Shown in pieces: positions 1-6,217 of a stretch of 40,215 nucleotides of DNA (position 1 is the first letter of the stretch; each line of letters begins with the position of its first letter). The position numbers and the translations under genes are program-made. Origin of the DNA: a virus; the IMG/VR virus record IMGVR_UViG_3300047564_001471, positions 1-40,215 of that record. The stretch is one strand, 5' to 3'. The notes under the pieces are model-generated. The model was not told the origin of the DNA, made no database searches, and saw nothing but the letters and a program-made list of their open reading frames with translations.

Positions 1-105
1 CTTGTCCGTGAACGCCCCAGACAGGTCAAACCATTTAATGTCCACAATGTCCACGCCAGCATCAGCCATCAGCTTCATAGAGTCACGAACAAGTTGAGTG
101 GTCAT
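1..105 (-). CDS. Small hypothetical protein; stop codon lies across the window ends
   Basis: The ATG at 105 overlaps the TGA of the upstream gene (ATGA, 102-105). The frame is open for 35 codons to base 1. If base 1 is joined to base 40215, the next codon is TGA (40215-40213), so the protein would be 35 residues, and that TGA overlaps the ATG of the next gene as TGATG. The visible protein has a short amphipathic helix followed by a DIVDIKWFDLSG strand. That strand faintly recalls the start of the glutamine synthetase N-terminal domain, but the frame is far too short to be that enzyme. Function unknown. Confidence 0.6.
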   Translation of the reverse strand, partial: MTTQLVRDSMKLMADAGVDIVDIKWFDLSGAFTDK

Positions 106-293
106 GTGTTCTTCTCCTTGAGTTTGGATTCAGTTTCACGAACAACTTTTATGTAGTTGCTCAGACCAATTTGCTTAATCTCTTCATCCGTCAGCCCAAC
201 AAACTCACGCTTCTTCTGCAAGTCTTTGATAATTTGATGGCAGTTTTTAACTTCTTCGCGCAGGTGCTCAAGTTCACTTGTTGCAATTTTCAT
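102..293 (-). CDS. Hypothetical 63-residue coiled-coil protein
   Basis: Charged, mostly helical protein. Residues 6-32 (SELEHLREEV...DLQKKR) have a heptad-like pattern that suggests a short coiled coil. It overlaps the HNH gene upstream by ATGA (290-293) and the 35-codon frame downstream by ATGA (102-105), so it is an internal cistron of the early leftward operon. No family recognised. Confidence 0.7.
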   Translation of the reverse strand: MKIATSELEHLREEVKNCHQIIKDLQKKREFVGLTDEEIKQIGLSNYIKVVRETESKLKEKNT

Positions 294-784
294 AACCGAT
301 TACCTTTCCGTAAATTTTGATGCCAAGGCAAGACTTGTAAGTTGTTCTCAACATGGAATCCACTGGCTTCTTTGCCCTTCAGTGGAACAATGTGGTCAAC
401 GTGAAACAACACACCACCACGACTCAAAACCTCTGCCACTTCATAAAACATCTTTATGTTGATCTGGTTTGCCCAAGACGGTGTGCGTTGCAACTTTGCC
501 GCCCTTCGATGCGCCTCAATAGCGTTCTTCTTCTCAGGATTGGCTTGTCGCCAGTGCTGTGCGTACAACTTATTTTTATGCTTACGCTTATCGTTTGATG
601 CGGTCTTTTTTTCAAGATACCGATCACGGTTGAGCAATGCCCATTTGCTTGACTTTTCCCTTGAGCAAGCCATACAAGTGCCATCTGAAGTTTGGCGCTT
701 GTCAATGTGTCCATGCTTACAGGGCAACCCAGTGAAGTAGTGCTGCAAGCCATCTTGCTTGGCCTGTTCTCTTGCGCTTTTCAT
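290..784 (-). CDS. HNH endonuclease (free-standing)
   Basis: A 164-residue protein. The HNH core is HVDHIVPLKG (residues 128-137) followed by HVENNLQVLPW and N-x3-K near the C-terminus, the standard metal-binding HNH layout. An N-terminal cysteine group (C22, C37, C40 with nearby H24/H26) may form a zinc knuckle, and the middle is a basic helical DNA-binding linker. It lies in frame with operon coupling on both sides (ATGA at 781-784 and 290-293), so it is either a domesticated nuclease or a well-settled homing endonuclease. The nuclease family is clear; the target is unknown. Confidence 0.88.
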   Translation of the reverse strand: MKSAREQAKQDGLQHYFTGLPCKHGHIDKRQTSDGTCMACSREKSSKWALLNRDRYLEKKTASNDKRKHKNKLYAQHWRQANPEKKNAIEAHRRAAKLQRTPSWANQINIKMFYEVAEVLSRGGVLFHVDHIVPLKGKEASGFHVENNLQVLPWHQNLRKGNRL

Positions 785-1068
785 TTGTCCTCCTTGCGCT
801 GTGCTGGCTGTGGACGCTCATAAAGTGCCACAGCACCTTCATCACTCTCAGCGCAATCAGTCCAGCCAAATGGTTCGGCTTTAAAGTAGCCAAAAGGCTC
901 CTGCTGTGCTGGCTGCTCTGCCAGTGCTTCTCGCAAGGCGGTAATTGCTGGTTCTGCTTTGTTTGACACACAAAGCCAAGAAATGCCTGTGTGTGGCCCT
1001 TGATTGTTTGCGCCTTTATGGATGTATTCCAACGCCTCCAGCGCCAGCTTTATTGCTTCGCGGCTCAT
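781..1068 (-). CDS. Hypothetical 95-residue phage protein with QEPFGYF and ALYERPQP motifs
   Basis: The start at 1068 is chosen because AAAGGTG precedes it at good spacing and its ATG overlaps the upstream stop (ATGA 1065-1068). The N-terminus (MSREAIKLALEALEYI) is an amphipathic helix. The C-terminal half carries the QEPFGYF...ALYERPQPAQ pattern that recurs in many small uncharacterised phage proteins. No function can be assigned. Confidence 0.75.
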   Translation of the reverse strand: MSREAIKLALEALEYIHKGANNQGPHTGISWLCVSNKAEPAITALREALAEQPAQQEPFGYFKAEPFGWTDCAESDEGAVALYERPQPAQRKEDK

Positions 1069-1217
1069 GCAGACACCTTTGCCATTTCCCATCCCATGAT
1101 GAAATAGTTCCAACGGGTTTGGATGTTTGTATTGATGTAACGGCCATTTTTCTGAGAAAGGTCTGCATAACCTTTTGTTTTCATGATGGCTTCAAAGATC
1201 TTTTGTGATTGGCTCAT
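1065..1217 (-). CDS. Hypothetical 50-residue protein
   Basis: The start at 1217 (MSQSQKIFEAIMKTKG) overlaps the upstream gene's stop by ATGA (1214-1217), so the in-frame extension to 1280 is not used here. It is a small basic protein with an aromatic C-terminal segment (RWNYFIMGWEMAK). It is an internal cistron of the early operon; no family recognised. Confidence 0.65.
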   Translation of the reverse strand: MSQSQKIFEAIMKTKGYADLSQKNGRYINTNIQTRWNYFIMGWEMAKVSA

Positions 1218-1453
1218 GCTGTCACCTCTTGTTTTAACCATGTACGAACAACAGCCATGTCTTTTGCAGAGATTGACCAATCTGGTTCACCACCATCAAG
1301 GCATAAACCACGATCATCTGACTCCAAGATGGTTGACACGTAATAACGGCTAACAAACTGCCCAAACTCGGTATGCGGGTAACGAGAGTCGTAAAACTCT
1401 ACAAGCGGGTCATCCTGGTGAACAACTCGCACATTGAATTTGTCTACTCTCAT
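1214..1453 (-). CDS. Hypothetical 79-residue protein
   Basis: Soluble alpha/beta-looking protein, MRVDKFNVRVVHQDDPLVEFYDSR at the start, with no recognisable motif. It is coupled by ATGA to the gene on each side (1450-1453 and 1214-1217). The conserved tight spacing is the main evidence that it is real. Confidence 0.7.
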   Translation of the reverse strand: MRVDKFNVRVVHQDDPLVEFYDSRYPHTEFGQFVSRYYVSTILESDDRGLCLDGGEPDWSISAKDMAVVRTWLKQEVTA

Positions 1454-1731
1454 GCTGTGAACTCCAGTGCTTGGAGCTTGCTGATACGCTCGTTGATGCT
1501 GGCTACCTTATTGGCAAACTCAGCTTGGGCTTTGTCTTTTTCTTTTTGCAAAGCAGCAATCTTTTGAGCAGTAGGGTCGTACTCATCAGGGATGTCTAAC
1601 TCAATCTCTTGAGAACAAATATAAGTTCGGCGTTCGTCATCGGCCAATTTGGCGTACATGACTTGGTATTCAGCAGCCTCTTGCCAAGGGTAAGTGGCGT
1701 AGTAAATGTGGATTGTGGTTTTGACTTTCAT
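1450..1731 (-). CDS. Hypothetical 93-residue protein with C-terminal coiled coil
   Basis: The start at 1731 has an AAAGGAA ribosome binding site about 5 bases upstream; the in-frame ATG at 1782 has none. The N-terminal half is beta-rich (MKVKTTIHIYYATYP...). Residues about 55-90 (KIAALQKEKDKAQAEFANKVASINERISKLQ) form a likely coiled coil, which implies oligomerisation. First gene downstream of rusA in the leftward operon. Function unknown. Confidence 0.72.
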   Translation of the reverse strand: MKVKTTIHIYYATYPWQEAAEYQVMYAKLADDERRTYICSQEIELDIPDEYDPTAQKIAALQKEKDKAQAEFANKVASINERISKLQALEFTA

Positions 1732-1806
1732 TGCATTTCCTTTAGTGCCGTCATTGGCAAGCCAATTTTGCACTTGATTCATTTGAATTTGTATAGGGAC
1801 TTACCC

Positions 1807-2235
1807 TTAGTCCATGTCTTCCTTAATCAACACATCCACTAAACCTACCGTCCCATACACCTTTGTGCTGTGCAGGGAAACAACCTGGGTGTCATCGTCA
1901 TAAACGATCCCATTCATGGCATCCAAGTACGCTTTTAGGATGTTGTCGATGTCAGGCTTCTTGCAAGGCCTCTCCAAACCCTCCAAACAGGCCTTAGAGC
2001 GCTTTTTAGAGTACGACTGAGGGATAGGTACTGTGATGTAGATATAAGCTGCTATAGGCGTTTTTAATGGCTCTGAGCTTCCCATTGCTTGTTTGGCAGC
2101 AATCTTGATCAGATCCTCGTAGTCTCTGGTCTTGGTTGGGGTGTAGGTGGAGACAAAGTTGCCTCTCCTGGCGAACTTGGGACGTTGTTTCCCGACAGGG
2201 GTTGCTTCCACAGAAAAAGTAACAGAAAAAGTCAT
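1807..2235 (-). CDS. rusA: RusA-family Holliday junction resolvase
   Basis: A 142-residue protein with the RusA signature: N-terminal strand, TPVGKQRPKF, then KPDIDNILKAYLDAMNGI with acidic residues D95, D97 and D113-D115 and K101 in the positions expected for the resolvase active site. RusA cuts four-way junctions, so here it would resolve replication or recombination intermediates before packaging. The start at 2235 is chosen for AAGGAT upstream and its one-base gap after the HNH-AP2 stop. The neighbouring HNH gene and a second RusA-like start at 2868 suggest this copy arrived with, or was displaced by, a mobile cassette. Confidence 0.92.
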   Translation of the reverse strand: MTFSVTFSVEATPVGKQRPKFARRGNFVSTYTPTKTRDYEDLIKIAAKQAMGSSEPLKTPIAAYIYITVPIPQSYSKKRSKACLEGLERPCKKPDIDNILKAYLDAMNGIVYDDDTQVVSLHSTKVYGTVGLVDVLIKEDMD

Positions 2236-2236
2236 T

Positions 2237-2716
2237 TCATATCCTTGCAAATTCGCCAAAAAACCTTACGGCTGCTTTTTTGTACGCCTCTGATGCGTCT
2301 TCAATTTTTTCAAACCTACCAAGACATTTGAATTTGTTGTTTATCGTTATGTAGGCCATCCATTTATTTCTACCAACATCCCAACTAACGCCTTTGTGAC
2401 CACTTGTGTTGTGTGTTGGAATCTTGCAATTTCTGGCGTTTTCATTTGCTGTGGCTGGACGCAAATTTTCTAATTTGTTGTTAGAGCGATTGCCGTCAAT
2501 ATGATCAAGAAACTGTGGGCAGTGACCATGATGCAAAAGGTAAATTAGCCTGTGAGCAGGACGCAACTTGCCTTCAAGTCCTACCAAAACATATCCTTTC
2601 GAAAGACATCCGGCTGCTTTGTGAGCTATCTTTCTGCCTTGTGTTTTTTTCCAATAAAGAACTCCATCTCTGTAGTAAAGATTTTCTTTAACGGACTCAA
2701 GTAAGTTTTCAAGCAT
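2237..2716 (-). CDS. HNH homing endonuclease with AP2 DNA-binding domain
   Basis: A 159-residue protein. The HNH region spans about residues 50-95 (HRLIYLLHHG, then LDHIDGNRSNNKLENLR). It is followed by an AP2-type DNA-binding domain at about 105-155 (SGHKGVSW...KWMAYITINNKFKCLGRF...EAYKKAAVRFFGEFA). The HNH-AP2 fusion is typical of phage homing endonucleases. The start at 2716 follows GAGG at 7 bases. It sits exactly between a truncated rusA 5' end (2815-2868) and an intact rusA (1807-2235), the position expected of an element that invaded rusA. Confidence 0.9.
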   Translation of the reverse strand: MLENLLESVKENLYYRDGVLYWKKTQGRKIAHKAAGCLSKGYVLVGLEGKLRPAHRLIYLLHHGHCPQFLDHIDGNRSNNKLENLRPATANENARNCKIPTHNTSGHKGVSWDVGRNKWMAYITINNKFKCLGRFEKIEDASEAYKKAAVRFFGEFARI

Positions 2717-2814
2717 GTCGCACCTCATCATTGGTGGAAGTCATCACTAAAAGACAACAGCAGGACGGTGATGAATCGTCTTTTCCCCCGCTAAAGGTAG
2801 CTGTTACCTAAATT
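2717..2814 (-). other. Non-coding gap between rusA remnant and HNH-AP2 gene
   Basis: About 100 bases with no coding potential on the operon strand, in an operon whose genes otherwise overlap. It includes AGCTACC, a GCGGGGG run and a TCATCACC segment. It may be the 5' flank of an inserted element. Group I intron core elements could not be made out by eye. Confidence 0.4.
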
Positions 2815-2868
2815 TTATACCATTCCCTTACCTACAGGAGTGCCTTCAACTTGGAAGGTGACATGCAT
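2815..2868 (-). pseudogene. Truncated rusA 5' end
   Basis: A 17-codon frame reads MHVTFQVEGTPVGKGMV and stops. It matches the start of the intact RusA (MTFSVTFSVEATPVGKQRP) over the TF-V-E-TPVGK motif and ends where RusA needs its RPR/RPK loop. Its ATG overlaps the upstream stop as TAATG, so it occupies the original coupled position of a rusA cistron. The DNA differs from the intact copy at many third positions, so it is not a recent duplicate. Inferred to be a displaced, broken rusA start; chance similarity over 14 residues is possible but unlikely in this position. Confidence 0.6.
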
Positions 2869-2966
2869 TACCACGGTGCTGGCTCCGTCTTGAGTGGGAC
2901 TTGTTCGGGTTTGACGGGTTGTCCGTTGCGAACAGGGAAAGGCCACACTATCTTTTTGGTCATCAT
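2868..2966 (-). CDS. 32-residue hypothetical microprotein
   Basis: The frame begins MMTKKIVWPFPV and ends TEPAPW. The start overlaps the upstream stop (GAATGATG at 2961-2967) and the stop overlaps the rusA-remnant start (TAATG). Proline-rich and extended, it may be a peptide-binding tail. The evidence is translational coupling on both sides rather than any family match. Confidence 0.5.
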   Translation of the reverse strand: MMTKKIVWPFPVRNGQPVKPEQVPLKTEPAPW

Positions 2967-3139
2967 TCGCGTTTTCCTTCCATGAATTCTTTGAAGTAGG
3001 CGTGTATTCGTCTAACGCCATCGGGTTTGTGCCACTTGATTGATCCCTTGATAAGCCTCAGAGTGTTCTCTTTGTCTTTCAAGGTTTCGTGGGTTCTCCA
3101 TATCTCTCTGGCTCTGGCAATCTCTTCTTGAGGGTTCAT
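2963..3139 (-). CDS. 58-residue hypothetical protein beside the helicase gene
   Basis: The start at 3139 overlaps the helicase stop (ATGA 3136-3139). Charged helical protein (MNPQEEIARAREIWRTHETLKDKEN...). Its position directly after the helicase resembles that of helicase-loader or replication-accessory genes in other phages, but the sequence itself gives no function. Confidence 0.65.
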   Translation of the reverse strand: MNPQEEIARAREIWRTHETLKDKENTLRLIKGSIKWHKPDGVRRIHAYFKEFMEGKRE

Positions 3140-4119
3140 GTAGGCACATGGGGGTAGTTGACGAACCACATCGGTCTGTCTTGGGGTTGACCAATGTACT
3201 GTTGAGCATCCCTGTGAAACCACAGCTTGATCGTAGGTTCACCCTCTACCGAGCCTTCGTAGTTCCGTTGCTTACGGCACAGCAGGTAGTGGTCAGGGTC
3301 ATCAGCAGACTTGGCAAACTGGCCTTCAGTCTTGATGTCGTCCTCTTTGGACTTGTTGCGCCAAACCAACATCACGTTGTCAACTTGGTCGGTGATAGCA
3401 CCCGAGCCTTTGTTGTCGTGTTTGTCAGGCATGGCGTATTCGTTGGCTGGTTTCTTCAGATGGTGGACAAGGTGGATGTGGACATCGTAGTCACGAGCAA
3501 CACTGGTCAGCTCATCAACAAAGACCTTTTGACCGTTGTAGTCGTCCTCACCCTTAACGCACTTGGCAAGGTTGTCCACAAAGATGTGAGTGATGCCCAG
3601 CTCCTTGGCACAGTAGCGAACCATACCGATAACGGTCTGAGCGTCTGCTGTTCCCATCTGGTCGTACAGCCACATGGTTCCATCCGTCCAGGTTCCAAAT
3701 TGGTCGTACATGTCATCAAGGGCTTCAATTCCTCTGTCGCCTTGGAACTCAGGCATGAAAGGGTTGCACCCAATCCACATACGAGCCATACGCTGTAGGG
3801 TCACTGATGGCTTCATTTCAAAGGAGGCAATGCAGACCTTCTCATCTTGGCCGATCAGGGATAAGGCAACTTGGGAGGTCATCAGGGATTTACCGTGACC
3901 GTTCTGTCCTGACCACAGGGTGACCTCACCCTTCCTGAACTCAAAGTTTTCCTTGGTGTGATCCCAAGGCAGGTACGAAACCTTCTGGTCTTTCTTGGTC
4001 CTCAGTCTGGACTTGATGTAATCAATGTAGTCTGAGGCTTTCTTGACCTTGGTTTGGTTGTCAGTCTCTTTAATGTACTGAGAGAAGTCGATTGTGTCTG
4101 GGGTTAGTACTATTGCCAT
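3136..4119 (-). CDS. DnaB/Twinkle-like replicative DNA helicase
   Basis: A 327-residue RecA-fold ATPase with Walker A GQNGHGKS (residues 71-78), IASFEM after it, Walker B IFVDN (179-183), and HLVHHLKKP with KGSGAITDQVDNV typical of DnaB-family motifs H3 and H4. It lacks a primase domain and has only a short N-terminal region. It would unwind phage DNA at the fork after loading by the upstream O-like initiator. The start at 4119 is chosen because the upstream gene stops at 4121 and GGGAAA lies just before it; the in-frame extension to 4218 overlaps that gene. Confidence 0.9.
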   Translation of the reverse strand: MAIVLTPDTIDFSQYIKETDNQTKVKKASDYIDYIKSRLRTKKDQKVSYLPWDHTKENFEFRKGEVTLWSGQNGHGKSLMTSQVALSLIGQDEKVCIASFEMKPSVTLQRMARMWIGCNPFMPEFQGDRGIEALDDMYDQFGTWTDGTMWLYDQMGTADAQTVIGMVRYCAKELGITHIFVDNLAKCVKGEDDYNGQKVFVDELTSVARDYDVHIHLVHHLKKPANEYAMPDKHDNKGSGAITDQVDNVMLVWRNKSKEDDIKTEGQFAKSADDPDHYLLCRKQRNYEGSVEGEPTIKLWFHRDAQQYIGQPQDRPMWFVNYPHVPT

Positions 4120-4120
4120 T

Positions 4121-4456
4121 TCATTTCCCGATGTAAGTTTCAGACCATCCGGTCTGCCGAAAGTATGGTTGACCAGGGAGCAGAACGCTACTGGTGATAA
4201 CCCTTGCTTTGGCATCAATCAGTTTCTGGTGAACTGCCTTGGCTCTACGTTCGTCAAGGCTTGTCAGGAAGACTGTCAGGCCAATGGCAAAACGTAGGTC
4301 AAGGGTGTGGAGGTCGTCCTTGGCTATGCAGATGGTTGGGGAGTCATCCCACTGATGCCACTCATGGGCATTCAGGGAGGGATGGTCTTCAATGGAGATG
4401 AACTGGGGTGCTTTACCAGTCAGCCTCATTCGGATAAGTGGTTCATGGCCGAGCAT
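4121..4456 (-). CDS. 111-residue hypothetical protein between initiator and helicase
   Basis: Overlaps the O-like gene by 14 bases and ends two bases before the helicase start. The sequence (MLGHEPLIRMRLTGKAPQ...DDSPTICIAKDDLHTLDLRFAIGL) suggests a small alpha/beta fold with no motif I recognise. Its location between initiator and helicase suggests a replication accessory role, as inference only. Confidence 0.75.
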   Translation of the reverse strand: MLGHEPLIRMRLTGKAPQFISIEDHPSLNAHEWHQWDDSPTICIAKDDLHTLDLRFAIGLTVFLTSLDERRAKAVHQKLIDAKARVITSSVLLPGQPYFRQTGWSETYIGK

Positions 4457-5099
4457 TTGACATCCTCTTAAGTTTTTCTGCTGCTGTCAGTGGTGGAGCA
4501 GCGATCTCATCTTCCCAGCGTTTTCCGTTCAGCCAAGTACTGGGGTGTGGGATGTACTGGACATCTTTGTCTTTCCAGATGGTCCTGACTTGGATACTCA
4601 GAGAGTGGAGGATCTTGTCCAACAATGGTTGGTCAACCCGGAGCTTTGCGAAGACCCGTTTGGCAAACTCCTTGTTGGTCTTCTTGGGGTAGGCTTTCCA
4701 GAACGTATCAAATAAGGGATTACCCTGTCCAACAATAGGTTCTATTCTGGTTCTTAATTCAGGTTCTGTAGCCAGATTCTGGCTGGGGGGGTAGCCCGAT
4801 TCTGACGGGGGGGTAGCCCGATTCTGGCTACTGGGGAATTTCAATAAATATTGATTGGGTCTTTGGATGTTGTCCTTGAATACATTGACCGTTTCAACGT
4901 ACCCAGCTTCCTCCAAAGCATTGATGTGATTCTTGAGCGTAGACAGGCCCATAGAACACTCTTCAGCAAGCAGTTTTTGTGATGGATTGCACTGTCTAGT
5001 GTGGTCGTTGCAATGGTTTGCAAGCATCAACAAGACAAGTTTTTGCCCAGTATTGGCTGTCTTGGCCTCAATAGCCATAGCCATGAATCTAATGCCCAT
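4443..5099 (-). CDS. Lambda O-like replication initiator (winged-helix N-terminus)
   Basis: A 218-residue protein. Residues about 10-85 form a winged helix (LVLLMLANHC...CNPSQKLLAEECSMGLSTLKNHINALEEAGYVE). A Pro/Ser-rich linker at about 90-115 is encoded by the iteron-like repeats. The C-terminal domain has FDTFWKAYPKK...YIPHPSTWLNGKRWEDE, the signature of phage O-type and related initiators. It should bind the origin repeats and recruit the helicase encoded two genes downstream. The in-gene origin in the linker is the same arrangement as in lambda. Confidence 0.85.
   Translation of the reverse strand: MGIRFMAMAIEAKTANTGQKLVLLMLANHCNDHTRQCNPSQKLLAEECSMGLSTLKNHINALEEAGYVETVNVFKDNIQRPNQYLLKFPSSQNRATPPSESGYPPSQNLATEPELRTRIEPIVGQGNPLFDTFWKAYPKKTNKEFAKRVFAKLRVDQPLLDKILHSLSIQVRTIWKDKDVQYIPHPSTWLNGKRWEDEIAAPPLTAAEKLKRMSNARP
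4775..4836. repeat. Iteron-like direct repeats inside the initiator gene (candidate replication origin)
   Basis: Two near-identical units, 4775-4797 and 4798-4819, share GATTCTG followed by a G7 run and TAGCCC. A partial third unit starts at 4820 (GATTCTGGCTA). A perfect dyad AGCCAGA-T-TCTGGCT covers 4770-4784, and an A/T-rich stretch follows at about 4837-4856. The repeats lie in the coding region of the linker between the DNA-binding and C-terminal domains of the O-like protein, the position of the lambda origin. Their role as an origin is inferred from position and repeat form. Confidence 0.6.
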
Positions 5100-5205
5100 G
5101 ATTTTTTCCGTTCAAAACCCCACTTCAAAAGAAATCCACAGGCAGGTGGAAGGGGACACTTTTCGGCGGAGTAGCTACTCTCTGCCTAGCCTGGGTTTCA
5201 GAATA
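5100..5205 (-). other. Leader region of the initiator gene with a 12-base palindrome
   Basis: Gap in an otherwise overlapping operon. It contains a perfect palindrome GAGTAGCTACTC at 5169-5180, flanked by GGC and GCC so that a longer hairpin can form on the leftward RNA. A TGTGGATTT sequence (one to two mismatches from a DnaA box) lies near 5135. No promoter could be assigned. Confidence 0.35.
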
Positions 5206-5406
5206 TTATGTACGATCCCAAACAAAGTTGCAAGAATCGCACTTCTTGTGTGAGTGCCACTTGTCGTAGTCCTTGAAGTGCTTTTCTTGGCACTTGTCAG
5301 AAGCACAGACAGGGCATTTGATCTTCTTGCCAAAGATGGCATCGTAGTTGCTTGCAAACGTCTTGTGATCGACCTCAAAAGGTCTTGGGCTAGAGCCTTT
5401 ACTCAT
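5206..5406 (-). CDS. 66-residue zinc-ribbon-like protein
   Basis: Contains CPVCASDKC (about residues 31-39) and CDSCNF near the C-terminus, two CxxC knuckles that would bind one zinc ion, with H residues between them. Ends FVWDRT. The start at 5406 has GGGAG just upstream and overlaps the upstream gene by ATGA. Small zinc-ribbon proteins of this size are common near phage replication genes, but no specific role is visible. Confidence 0.75.
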   Translation of the reverse strand: MSKGSSPRPFEVDHKTFASNYDAIFGKKIKCPVCASDKCQEKHFKDYDKWHSHKKCDSCNFVWDRT

Positions 5407-5606
5407 TGCTCCCTCGATTTCAGCATGGCATCGGCCATTGCATAGGCATACTCTGCTGCGATCTCGACCCGGCTGCCGATTGCCGTACCTTGGGACTGCG
5501 CCAGCAATCCCTGCATCGCCTTGGCCGCAAAGTAATCGCGCAGGGTCATGCCTTCGTAGGACGCAACTTGCGTAGGAAACGCTGGCCCACCTGTGTTTTT
5601 AGTCAT
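5403..5606 (-). CDS. 67-residue conserved phage protein with GGPAFP and GMTLRDYFAAKAMQ motifs
   Basis: Begins MTKNTGGPAFPTQ and carries EGMTLRDYFAAKAMQGLLA followed by an alanine-rich helix. This motif pair marks a widespread uncharacterised family in phages and prophages of proteobacteria. Coupled by ATGA on both sides (5603-5606 and 5403-5406). Function unknown. Confidence 0.85.
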   Translation of the reverse strand: MTKNTGGPAFPTQVASYEGMTLRDYFAAKAMQGLLAQSQGTAIGSRVEIAAEYAYAMADAMLKSREQ

Positions 5607-5761
5607 AGGTCATCCCACTCTTGGTCAAACTGGCGCTCTTGTTCCTTACGTTGGTAGTAAGCATCCAGCAAGGCTGCTTTTTGTTGGTCAACAAGGTATG
5701 AGCCATCAGGCTCAGGCATCAGACCAGCACGGGGAGCATCATATTGGAAGTCGTTTCTCAT
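5603..5761 (-). CDS. 52-residue hypothetical protein
   Basis: The frame starts MRNDFQYDAPRAGLMPEP and ends RQFDQEWDDL. ATGA overlaps on both sides (5758-5761 and 5603-5606) place it in the operon. The C-terminal half is a charged helix rich in Q, E and K. No family recognised. Confidence 0.65.
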   Translation of the reverse strand: MRNDFQYDAPRAGLMPEPDGSYLVDQQKAALLDAYYQRKEQERQFDQEWDDL

Positions 5762-5952
5762 TTTTTACCTTTCATTACAAAAACTTGTTCAATAGGCCTG
5801 ACCTTTCGGCCACTTGCAACCTCTACAGCCTTGATTAAAGCACCGACAATAGCTGCCTCCCAATCCTCCTCTTGAAGGTGTTGGGACAGTCTGTCAGTGG
5901 CAAGAACGATCATGTCGTATGCCAGTACTTCTTCAATGTTGTTTGGGCTCAT
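5758..5952 (-). CDS. 64-residue hypothetical protein, first gene of the early leftward operon
   Basis: Begins MSPNNIEEVLAYDMIVLATDRL and ends EQVFVMKGKK; two helices followed by a short beta segment. It is promoter-proximal, the first cistron after the divergent control region at 5953-6061. Function unknown. Confidence 0.7.
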   Translation of the reverse strand: MSPNNIEEVLAYDMIVLATDRLSQHLQEEDWEAAIVGALIKAVEVASGRKVRPIEQVFVMKGKK

Positions 5953-5990
5953 GTGGTGAGCCTATCAAAGAAAAAAACAAAAAGGAACTC

Positions 5991-6015
5991 GGGTAAACCC
6001 CTATGTTTTTGTTGA
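5991..6015 (+). promoter_or_regulatory. Conserved upstream element shared by both rightward operons (copy A)
   Basis: GGGTAAAC, one base, CCTATG, a T run, then GTTGA. The same order of blocks occurs at 34644-34671, 73-100 bases upstream of the other rightward operon. It lies in the divergent region between the leftward early operon (start 5952) and the rightward genes (start 6062). A sequence AGGTACAGT at 6024-6032 could be a -10 region, but no -35 box fits at standard spacing. AAAGGAACTC occurs at both 5981 and 6051; the second copy is the ribosome binding site of the next gene. Confidence 0.5.
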
Positions 6016-6061
6016 AAAAAGCTAGGTACAGTGGCTTCTCTTGCTTAACGAAAGGAACTCA

Positions 6062-6217
6062 ATGAACACGCAAGCTCTTATCAAGGTCCGTCAACTCTTC
6101 TGCGTTGCAGGTGTACCAGCAAACATCCAGCGTCACAACTGCCGTCAGTGGGTCAAATCAGTACGCCACCTGGGTGACAAGTGGTTGTTGGCAAAACAAG
6201 TGGTTCGTCAATCATGA
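6062..6217 (+). CDS. 51-residue basic hypothetical protein
   Basis: Frame from MNTQALIKVRQLFCVAGVPANI to AKQVVRQS, preceded by AAAGGAA at good spacing, overlapping the next gene by ATGA (6214-6217). Basic with a possible helix-turn-helix shape (VRQLFCVAGVPANIQRHNCRQWVKSV), so it may bind nucleic acid. That is inference only. First gene of the rightward recombination operon. Confidence 0.65.
   Translation: MNTQALIKVRQLFCVAGVPANIQRHNCRQWVKSVRHLGDKWLLAKQVVRQS

Noticed and set aside
1-105. Fragment of a glutamine synthetase
   Set aside because: Only a vague strand similarity; closing the ends gives a stop after 35 codons.
2190-2868. Group I intron carrying the HNH-AP2 gene in rusA
   Set aside because: The downstream rusA has its own ribosome binding site and full N-terminus, and no intron core (P, Q, R, S) could be identified by eye; left as an alternative to test.
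3148-3798. 216-codon plus-strand frame opposite the helicase
   Set aside because: Same shadow phase; no motif.
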